NCBI RefSeq assembly: GCF_003286415.2
Contig: NZ_CP043450.1
Location: 4,092,001 to 4,156,000, forward strand
Length of the DNA: 64,000 nucleotides
Direction of reading: 5' to 3'
DNA from: Mucilaginibacter rubeus
GTDB taxonomy: Bacteria > Bacteroidota > Bacteroidia > Sphingobacteriales > Sphingobacteriaceae
Numbering within the stretch: position 1 is the stretch's first letter; each line of letters starts with the position of its first letter. This document shows, piece after piece, positions 25,570-33,691 of this stretch. Below the pieces are notes generated by a model, which saw only the letters and a program-made list of their open reading frames with translations, had not been told where the DNA came from and did no database searches. Both the position numbers and the translations under genes were made by a program.

Positions 25570-27744
25570 TTAATACACTGGCTCTTTCGCCTTGCTTCCC
25601 ATTATAAATACCAGTTTCCCGCCCTTCATAATATCCTTGTGGGTAATGTATGCTTTAATATAAGGCTTGCCGTTTAAGCTGATACTTTGCACATACTCAT
25701 TCTCCTTCGATAATCCTCTGGCTTCTATCATAAAGCTTTTACCACCCGCCAAAGCGATACTCACTTTATCAAGCAATGGCGCGCCAAAAACGTAACGACC
25801 ATCTGCCGGGTTTACCGGGTAAAAACCCATCGCCGTAAAAATATACCAGGCCGACATCTGTCCGCAATCATCGTTGCCCGAAAGGCCATCGGGTTTATTT
25901 ATATAAAATTGATCAGCAATTTGCCTTACCAGGTCCTGCGTTTTGGCTGGATTACCTGCAAGCGTATATAAATAAGCTACATGATGATTAGGTTCGTTTC
26001 CATGAGCGTACTGCCCTATCAACCCGGTAACATCAAGCGTTGATCCTTTGCCAAACACCTTCGAATCCATTGAAAATAATGAATCAAGCTTGCTCGAAAA
26101 CGACTTTTTACCTCCCATCAATTTGATTAGGCCCGGAATATCATGCTGCACCTGCCAGGTGTATTGCCAGGCGTTGCCTTCGGTATAGTCGCCCCCTATG
26201 GCCAGTTGACCACTATCAAGGTTGGCAAAGGGCCGTACCCATTCGCCGTTTGAGTTGCGGCCGCGCATCAACCGGGTACTTTTATCAAACAGGTTATTAT
26301 AAAACCGCGACCGTTTAATGAAATAATTATAGTCGCTTTGTTTATTTAGCACTTTGGCCAGTTGAGCGGCACACCAATCATCATAAGCGGCTTCCAAAGT
26401 ACGGGAAACGGCTTCACGCCGTACGGTATCTGATGGTAGGTAACCGTAATGCATGTACAGGCGCCAATCGTACTTAGGATTTTTGTTATGCGTGAGCGTG
26501 TTTTTGATTGCCTCAAAGGCCTTTTGCCTATCAAAGCCTTTAATACCTTTCAGGGCGGCATCTACAATTACAGGTATGGCATGGTTGCCAATCATAGCGT
26601 AGCTTTCCTTGCCCCAAAGTGTCCAGATGGGCAGCATGCCGGCAATAGCATTGTGCTGCAGCATGCTTTCAACCATTTGCCCATCTCTGTCCGGGCAAAT
26701 AATGGTATACAATGGATGAGCCGCCCGGTAAGTATCCCAAAGCGAGAAGGTGGAATAAAACACTTTATCGGCCGAATGGTGCACCAGGCTATCGGCTCCG
26801 CGATACTGTCCGTCAACATCGGCAATATTATTGGGTTGGATAAGTGCATGGTACAGGCTCGTATAAAAAGCGGTCTTCTCTGTTTCACTGCCTTCAGCTT
26901 TAAGCTTAGCAAAATTTCGTTCCCAGGCCTGACTCGCCTCGGTTTTTACCTGTTCAAATGTTTTGTATTGTGTTTCGGCCAGCAGGTTTTTACGTGCGCC
27001 GGCAATACTTACTCCCGAAATGCCAACTTTAGCTTCTACAGCTTCGCCGGGTTTCAGGTCGAAATCAAGCACCAAACGGCGTTTGTTTTCTCCGTCGATA
27101 AAATGGTGACCGGTAAACGGGCGGTTAAAAATGGCATTGAAATATACCTGCTTATCAACCCACTGGCTCGAAAAGGCATAGCCGCTTATAGCAGTTTTGC
27201 TGTCGACAGTAATCTCTCCTTCTGATACATGCTCGGCCAGTTGCTCGGCGCTCTCCACCAGTCCGCTTTGCATATCAACAAGCAGGTGGGCTTTACCGGC
27301 TTTATTAAAAGTATACCTATGCAAACCAGTATGTGCGGAAGCCGTTAGCTGAGACTTGATATTGTTATCGCTCAAAATTACCTCATAGTAACCTGGAGAA
27401 GCTTTTTCCTGCTGATGAGAAAACCTGCTTTGAAACTTCTGCGGATCTTTGCCCTGAAATGGAAAAAACAGTACATCGCCCAAATCAACACCTCCTGTAC
27501 CGCTTAGATGGGTGTGCGCAAAACCTGTGATCACGGTATCTTCATAGCGGTAACCTGAACAATAGTTCCAGCCGAAATTACCGGTTTCGGGACTGAGCTG
27601 TACCATGCCAAATGGCACCGTAGCGCCCGGAAAGGTATGCCCGGTTGCGGATGTGCCAATAAACGTATTTACGTATTTGCCGTATTGAGCATTGGCAACT
27701 ACAACCGAAATCAACAGCATTAAAACACCTACCAGCTTTTTCAT
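25570..27744 (-). CDS. GH92 family alpha-mannosidase, canonical
   Basis: About 724 residues from MKKLVGVLMLLISVVVANAQ (signal peptide). It has the GH92 hallmarks: YVNTFIGTSATGHTFPGATV at the N-terminus, CSGYRYEDTVITGFAHTHLS, the HGNEPNHHVAYLY segment with the proposed acid Glu, and GNDDCGQMSAWYIF with the paired Asp. The family removes alpha-mannosyl residues with Ca2+. It is the last gene of the nine-gene PUL and starts 4 bp after the GH3 gene ends. Linkage specificity (1,2, 1,3, 1,4 or 1,6) cannot be assigned. Confidence 0.95.
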   Translation of the reverse strand: MKKLVGVLMLLISVVVANAQYGKYVNTFIGTSATGHTFPGATVPFGMVQLSPETGNFGWNYCSGYRYEDTVITGFAHTHLSGTGGVDLGDVLFFPFQGKDPQKFQSRFSHQQEKASPGYYEVILSDNNIKSQLTASAHTGLHRYTFNKAGKAHLLVDMQSGLVESAEQLAEHVSEGEITVDSKTAISGYAFSSQWVDKQVYFNAIFNRPFTGHHFIDGENKRRLVLDFDLKPGEAVEAKVGISGVSIAGARKNLLAETQYKTFEQVKTEASQAWERNFAKLKAEGSETEKTAFYTSLYHALIQPNNIADVDGQYRGADSLVHHSADKVFYSTFSLWDTYRAAHPLYTIICPDRDGQMVESMLQHNAIAGMLPIWTLWGKESYAMIGNHAIPVIVDAALKGIKGFDRQKAFEAIKNTLTHNKNPKYDWRLYMHYGYLPSDTVRREAVSRTLEAAYDDWCAAQLAKVLNKQSDYNYFIKRSRFYNNLFDKSTRLMRGRNSNGEWVRPFANLDSGQLAIGGDYTEGNAWQYTWQVQHDIPGLIKLMGGKKSFSSKLDSLFSMDSKVFGKGSTLDVTGLIGQYAHGNEPNHHVAYLYTLAGNPAKTQDLVRQIADQFYINKPDGLSGNDDCGQMSAWYIFTAMGFYPVNPADGRYVFGAPLLDKVSIALAGGKSFMIEARGLSKENEYVQSISLNGKPYIKAYITHKDIMKGGKLVFIMGSKAKEPVY

Positions 27745-27748
27745 ACAC

Positions 27749-30055
27749 TTATTCCTTGTATTCGATTGTTTTTTTGAGCACCACATCCTCGGCCGAACGG
27801 GCTATCATTACATCAAATGTCCCGGATTCAGTCACTTGTTTCATATTGTTATTCCAGATGGAAATATCTTCAGGTTTTACCTTAAACTCTACTGTCCGGG
27901 TTTCGCCGGGTTTAAGGCTGATCTTGTCAAAACCCTTGAGGACCATCACCGGTGTTGTTACTGAATTTACCTTATTGCCGAGATACATCTGCACCACCTC
28001 TTTACCCACGATACCACCACTATTAGTTACATCTACCGATACAGTCACAACTTCATTCTTAGTGAATGACGAAGCGGATACCTGCATATTGCTGTATTTA
28101 AATGACGTATAGCTTAATCCATAACCAAAAGGAAACAATACATCGGGCGAGGAGAAAACATAGTCCTGCCCTGGTTTTTTGGGCGAACCCGGATTGTGAT
28201 AAAAACCTTTATTGGATGCTACATGATTATAAAATACCGGGATATGGCCCGTTGATTGAGGTATGGACACCGTAAGCCTGCCCGATGGATTTACTTTACC
28301 AAACAGTACATTGGCAATGGCATTACCGCCTCGCTCACCCGGATACCATGTTTCCACAATGGCTGGGATATTTTCCTTTTCCCATTTGATGCTTTGTGGG
28401 CGACCATGTACCAGCACCAATATCACGGGTTTACCGGTTTTATAAACGGCCTGTAGCAGTTCACGCTGTACGCCATCAGGGTTAACATCGGTAACATCAT
28501 AACCTTCGCCGCAGGTGAAAGGGTCTTTAGGCTCGCTCTCTGGTGCGTGGCCATTCCAGCCTACGCCAGAAAACACAACGCTTGTTGTGCCCAAAACAAC
28601 AACCACAGCGTCGCTATTTTTTGCGGCTGCGACGGCATCTGCAAAACCGCTTTTATCGGAGCCGGAAAGCGCACAACCTTTTGCATAGTTGATCTTTACC
28701 TTGCTGCCAACTAATTGCTTAATACCATTAAGCACGGTTGTGCCCGACCGGCTATCGCGAGTGGAGCTGTAATCACCATACTGAACCTGATTGGCATTGG
28801 GGCCAATCACAGCCAGCGATTTCAGGCTATTCATATGCAGTGGCAAGAGCTGTTTATCGTTCTTAAGGAGAATGATCGATTCTTCGGCTATTTGTTGTGA
28901 TAATGCAACGTGATCCGGCGTATGCACCCGTTTTTTTAATGCCGAAGTATCAGGCAATGCCTTTTCAAACAAGCCTGCTTTAAATTTTATAGTGAGGATA
29001 CGGGCAACAGCGCTGTCGATCTGTGCTTCTCTCACTTTACCTTCTTTTACCAAACCGATCAATTTGCCATAAACATCTGAGCTTGGTGCTTCCAGATCAA
29101 CACCTGCACTCAGGCCTATGGGCGCGGCACCTTCAGCATCTTTAGCGATATGGTGAAAGGTATACAGATGTTTGAGCCCTTCATAATCCGAAAACACATA
29201 ACCCTCAAAACCCCACTCCTGCTTTAAGATAGTTTGCAGCAGGAAATGACTGGCATGTGCAGGCACGCCGTCAATCTCATTGTAGGCGGGCATTATGGCA
29301 TAGATATTTGCCTTTTGCACAGCGTCTTTAAAAGGCGGTAAAAACATCGACCTTAATTCTCGTTCCCCTACCGATGCCGGGGCCAGGTTAATGCCGGCCA
29401 CCGGGATGCTGTAAGCCGCGAAATGCTTAGCTGTACACATCACCTTATCTTTGCCTATACCATTTATGGTTTGGGAGGGATCACCCTGCATACCTATTAC
29501 AAAGGAAGTACCCATTTTGCTTACGAGGTAAGGGTCTTCGGCGTAACATTCTTCGTTTCGGCCGTAACGTGGGTCGCGAATTAAATCAAACAAGGGTGAA
29601 AGTGCCTGGTCAACGCCCGATGAGGAGGCTTCATAAGCGATTACCGAAGCCATTTTCTCGATCAATGCAGGGTTCCAGGTGCTGCCTTGTGCTATGGACT
29701 GCGGAAAAATAGTAGCGCCGGCCGCCAGTTGGCCATGCAGGCACTCGCCTATCTGGATGGGTGGGATACCGAGTCTTGTTTTTTCCTTAGCGTATTTTTT
29801 GGCAGCAATTGAGAGTGATGCTATATCATTGATATTGGTAAACGGGCTTTCACAAACGCCGTACGCAATTGGGTTTTGCATAGAGCCTTTTAACGAATTC
29901 ATACTCATCTGACCCACTTTTTCCTCCAAAGTCATGCGTCCCAGCAAATCCTTCACGCGCTCGATTACAGGCGCTTTGGGATCTTTGTAAACCTGTGCCC
30001 CGGCAACGTTAATTACAAAAGCGAACGCGGTAAGCAAGTATAATTTCTTTTGCAT
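27749..30055 (-). CDS. GH3 family beta-glycosidase (beta-glucosidase/xylosidase type)
   Basis: About 768 residues from MQKKLYLLTAFAFVINVAGA (signal peptide). The frame stays open further upstream through a palindromic repeat, which is not coding. The (beta/alpha)8 domain includes KDLLGRMTLEEKVGQMS, FPQSIAQGSTWNPALIEKMA, KHFAAYSIP and the nucleophile Asp in FSDYEGLKHL. The alpha/beta sandwich domain has SLAVIGPNANQ and a C-terminal Fn3-like domain (TNSGGIVGKEVVQMYLGNK). It removes beta-linked glucose or xylose from non-reducing ends. It is part of the large PUL. Confidence 0.94.
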   Translation of the reverse strand: MQKKLYLLTAFAFVINVAGAQVYKDPKAPVIERVKDLLGRMTLEEKVGQMSMNSLKGSMQNPIAYGVCESPFTNINDIASLSIAAKKYAKEKTRLGIPPIQIGECLHGQLAAGATIFPQSIAQGSTWNPALIEKMASVIAYEASSSGVDQALSPLFDLIRDPRYGRNEECYAEDPYLVSKMGTSFVIGMQGDPSQTINGIGKDKVMCTAKHFAAYSIPVAGINLAPASVGERELRSMFLPPFKDAVQKANIYAIMPAYNEIDGVPAHASHFLLQTILKQEWGFEGYVFSDYEGLKHLYTFHHIAKDAEGAAPIGLSAGVDLEAPSSDVYGKLIGLVKEGKVREAQIDSAVARILTIKFKAGLFEKALPDTSALKKRVHTPDHVALSQQIAEESIILLKNDKQLLPLHMNSLKSLAVIGPNANQVQYGDYSSTRDSRSGTTVLNGIKQLVGSKVKINYAKGCALSGSDKSGFADAVAAAKNSDAVVVVLGTTSVVFSGVGWNGHAPESEPKDPFTCGEGYDVTDVNPDGVQRELLQAVYKTGKPVILVLVHGRPQSIKWEKENIPAIVETWYPGERGGNAIANVLFGKVNPSGRLTVSIPQSTGHIPVFYNHVASNKGFYHNPGSPKKPGQDYVFSSPDVLFPFGYGLSYTSFKYSNMQVSASSFTKNEVVTVSVDVTNSGGIVGKEVVQMYLGNKVNSVTTPVMVLKGFDKISLKPGETRTVEFKVKPEDISIWNNNMKQVTESGTFDVMIARSAEDVVLKKTIEYKE

Positions 30056-30103
30056 AGGTGTATGGTTTGGTAGTTTATTAACCCACAATGGGGGATTGCG
30101 CGA

Positions 30104-30210
30104 CTCCCCTCTTGAGAGAGGTGTAGGGGTGTGTTTCTGCTTTAACAAATCAATCGCATAACACACCCCTGCTATCACACTTTTCCTCCGCGCCCCCTCT
30201 CAAGAGGGGA
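30104..30210. repeat. Palindromic repeat, C family (CCCCTCTTGAGAG type)
   Basis: The left arm (CTCCCCTCTTGAGAGAGGTG, then GGGGTGTGTT) is the imperfect inverse of the right arm (AACACACCCCTGC ... CCCCCTCTCAAGAGGGGA). It sits inside the PUL between the GH20 and GH3 genes, and explains the unusual 172-bp gap there. Confidence 0.75.
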
Positions 30211-30227
30211 ATTTAAATTTGAACATT

Positions 30228-32495
30228 CTAATGCATCAAATAAAACTTCGGATAAAGCTTCTCTCCTCCCGCAATCTTTAATGCTATCAGGGTTTGATTT
30301 TCATTGGCCTTATCAGCAATATAATATCCGCTTAATGCGTAAACACCTTTTTTTAGGTGCAGTAAAGCTTTTTGCGGTTCAACATAGGTATTTAACCCCA
30401 TTTTTATTACCGGCTCGTCATCCAAAAACAAAGCGGGACTAACCTCAAACCCGGTAGTTAATTCATAATCCGCTTCCTTGGTTATCTTGATAAACCCCTT
30501 AATTTTCACCCAATTGATAAATCCTTCGCCTAATGGCCTCACCGGTACAATCAGGCTTGTTTCTCCTGTTTCCGTTGGCTTTTCACTTGTCAACTTATCT
30601 ATATCGTGTTCTTTAGTTTTAAAAATCTCGTAGAACATTCCCGGTTTAAGGTTAGCCACTTTTTCGCGGGATGGTTTGATGGTTACCCGTTTGATATTGG
30701 CCGTTTGACGGATATGCTGATCATTCAGCGTCCAGGTAGTAAATGTTCTCAGGCCAATGCTGTCTTTCAAAGGCACATTAATATTAACTGGAAACGCCAC
30801 AGCGGCACTATTAGCGTCCGGCATTTTACCATTTAGCGCATAACGAACTTTAGCTCCCGTCAACGGGTAATTCAGCGTTAATTTAAACCTGCTTTTATTG
30901 GTGATGATGTTATCTACGCCATCAATATCAGGCAGGCGGGCATTAAAATTCCATAGCTTAAACAAGCCGTACTGGTTTTTCATTTTCCAGCCAAAGCGAT
31001 CAAGGTTCTTTTCATTTTTGGGGCTCCAGGTGAGTTCAGCCACGGCAAGGGCGCGTGGGTAAACCATGTACTGCAGGTGTTGTGCATTGGGTACCTTTTC
31101 ATTCCAGATATTGCCCTGTGCCCCTAAAATGTATTCAGCTTCGGCGTTGGTAAGCTCTTTTGATTGCGGCTCATAATTGTACACCATTTGCCATGTCACC
31201 GGCGGGTTCCAGCCTATTGGCTCCAGATCTTCATTGGCCTGCGGGGCATCAAAATACATGTAGGGTAAGGGCGTCATTACTACGTGGTGGCGCATCTTGG
31301 CAGCGGCAATGCCGCCAGCCTCGCCCTGCCAGCTCATTACCGTGGCCGATTCGGCAAGGCCACCCTGAAGGATCTCATCCCAGCCTACCAGGCGTTTATT
31401 TTTTGACAGCAGAAATTTCTCTATTCGCTTGATGAAATAACTTTGTACCTCTTTTTCACTTTTCAGATGCTCCCGTTTCATGAGGGCAACGGCAGTGGGG
31501 CTTTTCAGCCAGTCAACCATCTCGGCCTCGTCACCACCGATATGTACGTGCTGGTTCGGGAATAACCCGATTACCTCAGTCAATACATCCTCCATAAATT
31601 TGAAGGTGTACTCGCTTGGGTCCAGCATCCGTACCCGGTGCTTGGCACCTGTCGAGTCCTGACAGCCCAACTGCGGGTAAGCAAAAATAGCAGCCTCGCT
31701 GTGCCCCGGCATTTCTATTTCGGGCAAAATGGTTACAAACCTGTCCTGCGCGTATTTGATCACATCACGAATTTCGTCCTTGGTATAAAAACCGTCGCGA
31801 CCGTCATCTATCAGGTTGTCCAGTTTACGAAATTCACCGCGTTTGGCGTAGTAACTAATCCTTGAACCCACTTCGGTAAGGCGTGGATATTTATCAATCT
31901 GGATGCGCCAGCCTTCATCATCGGTTAAATGCCAGTGAAAGGTATTGAGCTTATAATGCGCCATTACATCAATGTACTTTTTCACTTCATCAACCGTAAA
32001 AAAATGGCGACTTACATCCAAGCTTAAGCCCCGCCAGCCAAAGCGCGGCTGATCGGCAATGCTACAGGCAGCTACTTTTAAAGTAGGCGCTTTATCTGTC
32101 GGTAATAATTGAATCAGCGTTTGAACTCCATAAAAAACGCCGGCGCCACTGCCGCTAATGCTTACAGATGCAGGACTTACATTCATGGTGTAAGCGCTCT
32201 CGGCATTAGACCAAACATTGTTTAACCTGATAGCTGTTTTGACAGGGATCTTTTCAAATACCTTCACCGTTGTTTGCAGACCGTAGTTTTGATTAAGATA
32301 ATCCTGAAGGTATTTACCTACCGGTTCGGTTTCTTTATTAACCCCAATTACAGCATTCTTGCTCAGTATAAAACTCCCTTTACCTGCTTTTAAACTCACA
32401 GGCTGCGGAATAATATGAAACTGCGCTTTTGTTGTTACCGATAAAAGCAGTGAAGCGAATAGTAAAATATATTTCAGAGATGGTGTTTTCTTCAT
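30228..32495 (-). CDS. GH20 beta-N-acetylhexosaminidase (PUL enzyme)
   Basis: About 755 residues from MKKTPSLKYILLFASLLLSV (signal peptide); a start four codons upstream is possible. A GH20 N-terminal domain (FHIIPQPVSLKAGKGSF) precedes the catalytic barrel with RGLSLDVSRHFFTVDEVKKY, KLNTFHWHLTDDEGWRIQI, EIEMPGHSEAA and the Asp-Glu pair in HVHIGGDEAEM used in substrate-assisted catalysis. An Ig-like C-terminal region follows. It removes terminal GlcNAc or GalNAc. In the PUL it lies between the acyltransferase-like gene and GH3. Confidence 0.94.
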   Translation of the reverse strand: MKKTPSLKYILLFASLLLSVTTKAQFHIIPQPVSLKAGKGSFILSKNAVIGVNKETEPVGKYLQDYLNQNYGLQTTVKVFEKIPVKTAIRLNNVWSNAESAYTMNVSPASVSISGSGAGVFYGVQTLIQLLPTDKAPTLKVAACSIADQPRFGWRGLSLDVSRHFFTVDEVKKYIDVMAHYKLNTFHWHLTDDEGWRIQIDKYPRLTEVGSRISYYAKRGEFRKLDNLIDDGRDGFYTKDEIRDVIKYAQDRFVTILPEIEMPGHSEAAIFAYPQLGCQDSTGAKHRVRMLDPSEYTFKFMEDVLTEVIGLFPNQHVHIGGDEAEMVDWLKSPTAVALMKREHLKSEKEVQSYFIKRIEKFLLSKNKRLVGWDEILQGGLAESATVMSWQGEAGGIAAAKMRHHVVMTPLPYMYFDAPQANEDLEPIGWNPPVTWQMVYNYEPQSKELTNAEAEYILGAQGNIWNEKVPNAQHLQYMVYPRALAVAELTWSPKNEKNLDRFGWKMKNQYGLFKLWNFNARLPDIDGVDNIITNKSRFKLTLNYPLTGAKVRYALNGKMPDANSAAVAFPVNINVPLKDSIGLRTFTTWTLNDQHIRQTANIKRVTIKPSREKVANLKPGMFYEIFKTKEHDIDKLTSEKPTETGETSLIVPVRPLGEGFINWVKIKGFIKITKEADYELTTGFEVSPALFLDDEPVIKMGLNTYVEPQKALLHLKKGVYALSGYYIADKANENQTLIALKIAGGEKLYPKFYLMH

Positions 32496-32516
32496 TTCGG
32501 CAGACAATGAATGAGG

Positions 32517-33677
32517 TTATACCTTAACGGTGATATTCTTTTTATAAAGGATCCAAACCGGGATAAATATGATCAGCACGGTCAGGATGGCTCCGGCCAG
32601 TGAGGCGTTTTCGGGCGAAAGATACGGCACGAACAGATTATTGTAGGTAAACGACCATAAATTAGTTTTCTGCACCGGAATAGCAGCTATTAAAGCAGGA
32701 ATGATATCGGCCAAAACATAAGCAGCAATGGCATTACGGCCAAAAGCCAAAAATGGCGACAGTAAAGCTTTATTCCCTTTAATATCAATAAACCAGTATG
32801 AAAGCGCAAGGATATTAATAGCTAAACCTGCAGTAAGCAGCACGAACGAGCTTGTCCACAGTTGTTTGTTTATAGGGAAAAAAGTATTCCAAATTAAGGC
32901 AAGCGCTATCAACAAAATACCCACACCCATCATTTTAAACAGCTCAGCACTGGTTTTAAATTTTCCTGTTTTAAGCCAGGTACCGGTAAATACACCCAGC
33001 AGGCAGGTGGCAACAGATGGGATAGTTCCCAGCAAGCCTTCCGGATCCCAGGTTTTGGATGAACCCCAAAGGTGATTTTCGGTAAAAACCGCTCTGTCTA
33101 TCCAGGCTCCTAAATTAGTCGCAGGTTCGAGGTTTGGCGTTCCGAAACCCGGTACAGGTACCAGGGTCATTAATAGGTAATAGCCGATAAGACAGCTTAC
33201 AGCGATAATTACCTGCGTACGGATACCTGTTTTAACGTAGAGCAAGGCAGTTATGCCAAATACGAGCCCGATGCGCTGCAACACACCGGGAAAACGCAGA
33301 TGCGCGAATTGAAAATCGTTTATCAGGGGTAAGCAAACGCCAAGGGCCATGATAATTAGCGTACGCCGTAATATTGATAAGAGCAATTTGTTATGGTTAA
33401 CTGTGTCAGCCTTTTTGCTTTCCATGGCGTACACGATGGATACGCCCACCATAAAAAGGAAAAAAGGGAACACAAGATCCGTCGGGGTACAGCCATTCCA
33501 TTTGGAATGTTCAAGTGGCCAGTAAATATGTCCCCAATCGCCGGGATCATTTACCAGGATCATGGCGGCTACAGTAAAACCCCTGAAAAAATCAAGCGAC
33601 AACAGCCTTGGACGGCTCGCCTTTGCGGCGCCAGTATTTTTAAGTGGTTCCTGCTGATTGATTACCGAAGCTGCCAT
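32517..33677 (-). CDS. DUF5009/heparan-alpha-glucosaminide N-acetyltransferase-like membrane protein
   Basis: 386 residues with about 10 hydrophobic segments. The N-terminal signature RLLSLDFFRGFTVAAMILVN, the loop WPLEHSKWNGCTPTDLVFPF and FLFMVGVSI are typical of DUF5009/NagX-type proteins related to human HGSNAT. HGSNAT moves acetyl groups across a membrane onto glucosamine. Its place next to a GH20 gene fits a role in amino-sugar handling, but activity is inferred. It begins 14 bp after the GH78 stop codon. Confidence 0.88.
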   Translation of the reverse strand: MAASVINQQEPLKNTGAAKASRPRLLSLDFFRGFTVAAMILVNDPGDWGHIYWPLEHSKWNGCTPTDLVFPFFLFMVGVSIVYAMESKKADTVNHNKLLLSILRRTLIIMALGVCLPLINDFQFAHLRFPGVLQRIGLVFGITALLYVKTGIRTQVIIAVSCLIGYYLLMTLVPVPGFGTPNLEPATNLGAWIDRAVFTENHLWGSSKTWDPEGLLGTIPSVATCLLGVFTGTWLKTGKFKTSAELFKMMGVGILLIALALIWNTFFPINKQLWTSSFVLLTAGLAINILALSYWFIDIKGNKALLSPFLAFGRNAIAAYVLADIIPALIAAIPVQKTNLWSFTYNNLFVPYLSPENASLAGAILTVLIIFIPVWILYKKNITVKV

Positions 33678-33691
33678 ATGTTATTATCCTG

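Noticed and set aside
26449..27225. 258-codon open frame on the plus strand inside the GH92 gene
   Set aside because: It is antisense to a well-supported GH92 enzyme, has no recognisable domain, and looks like a by-product of codon usage.
30056..30178. N-terminal extension of the GH3 protein
   Set aside because: The added residues are encoded by the palindromic repeat, and a standard signal peptide starts at 30055.
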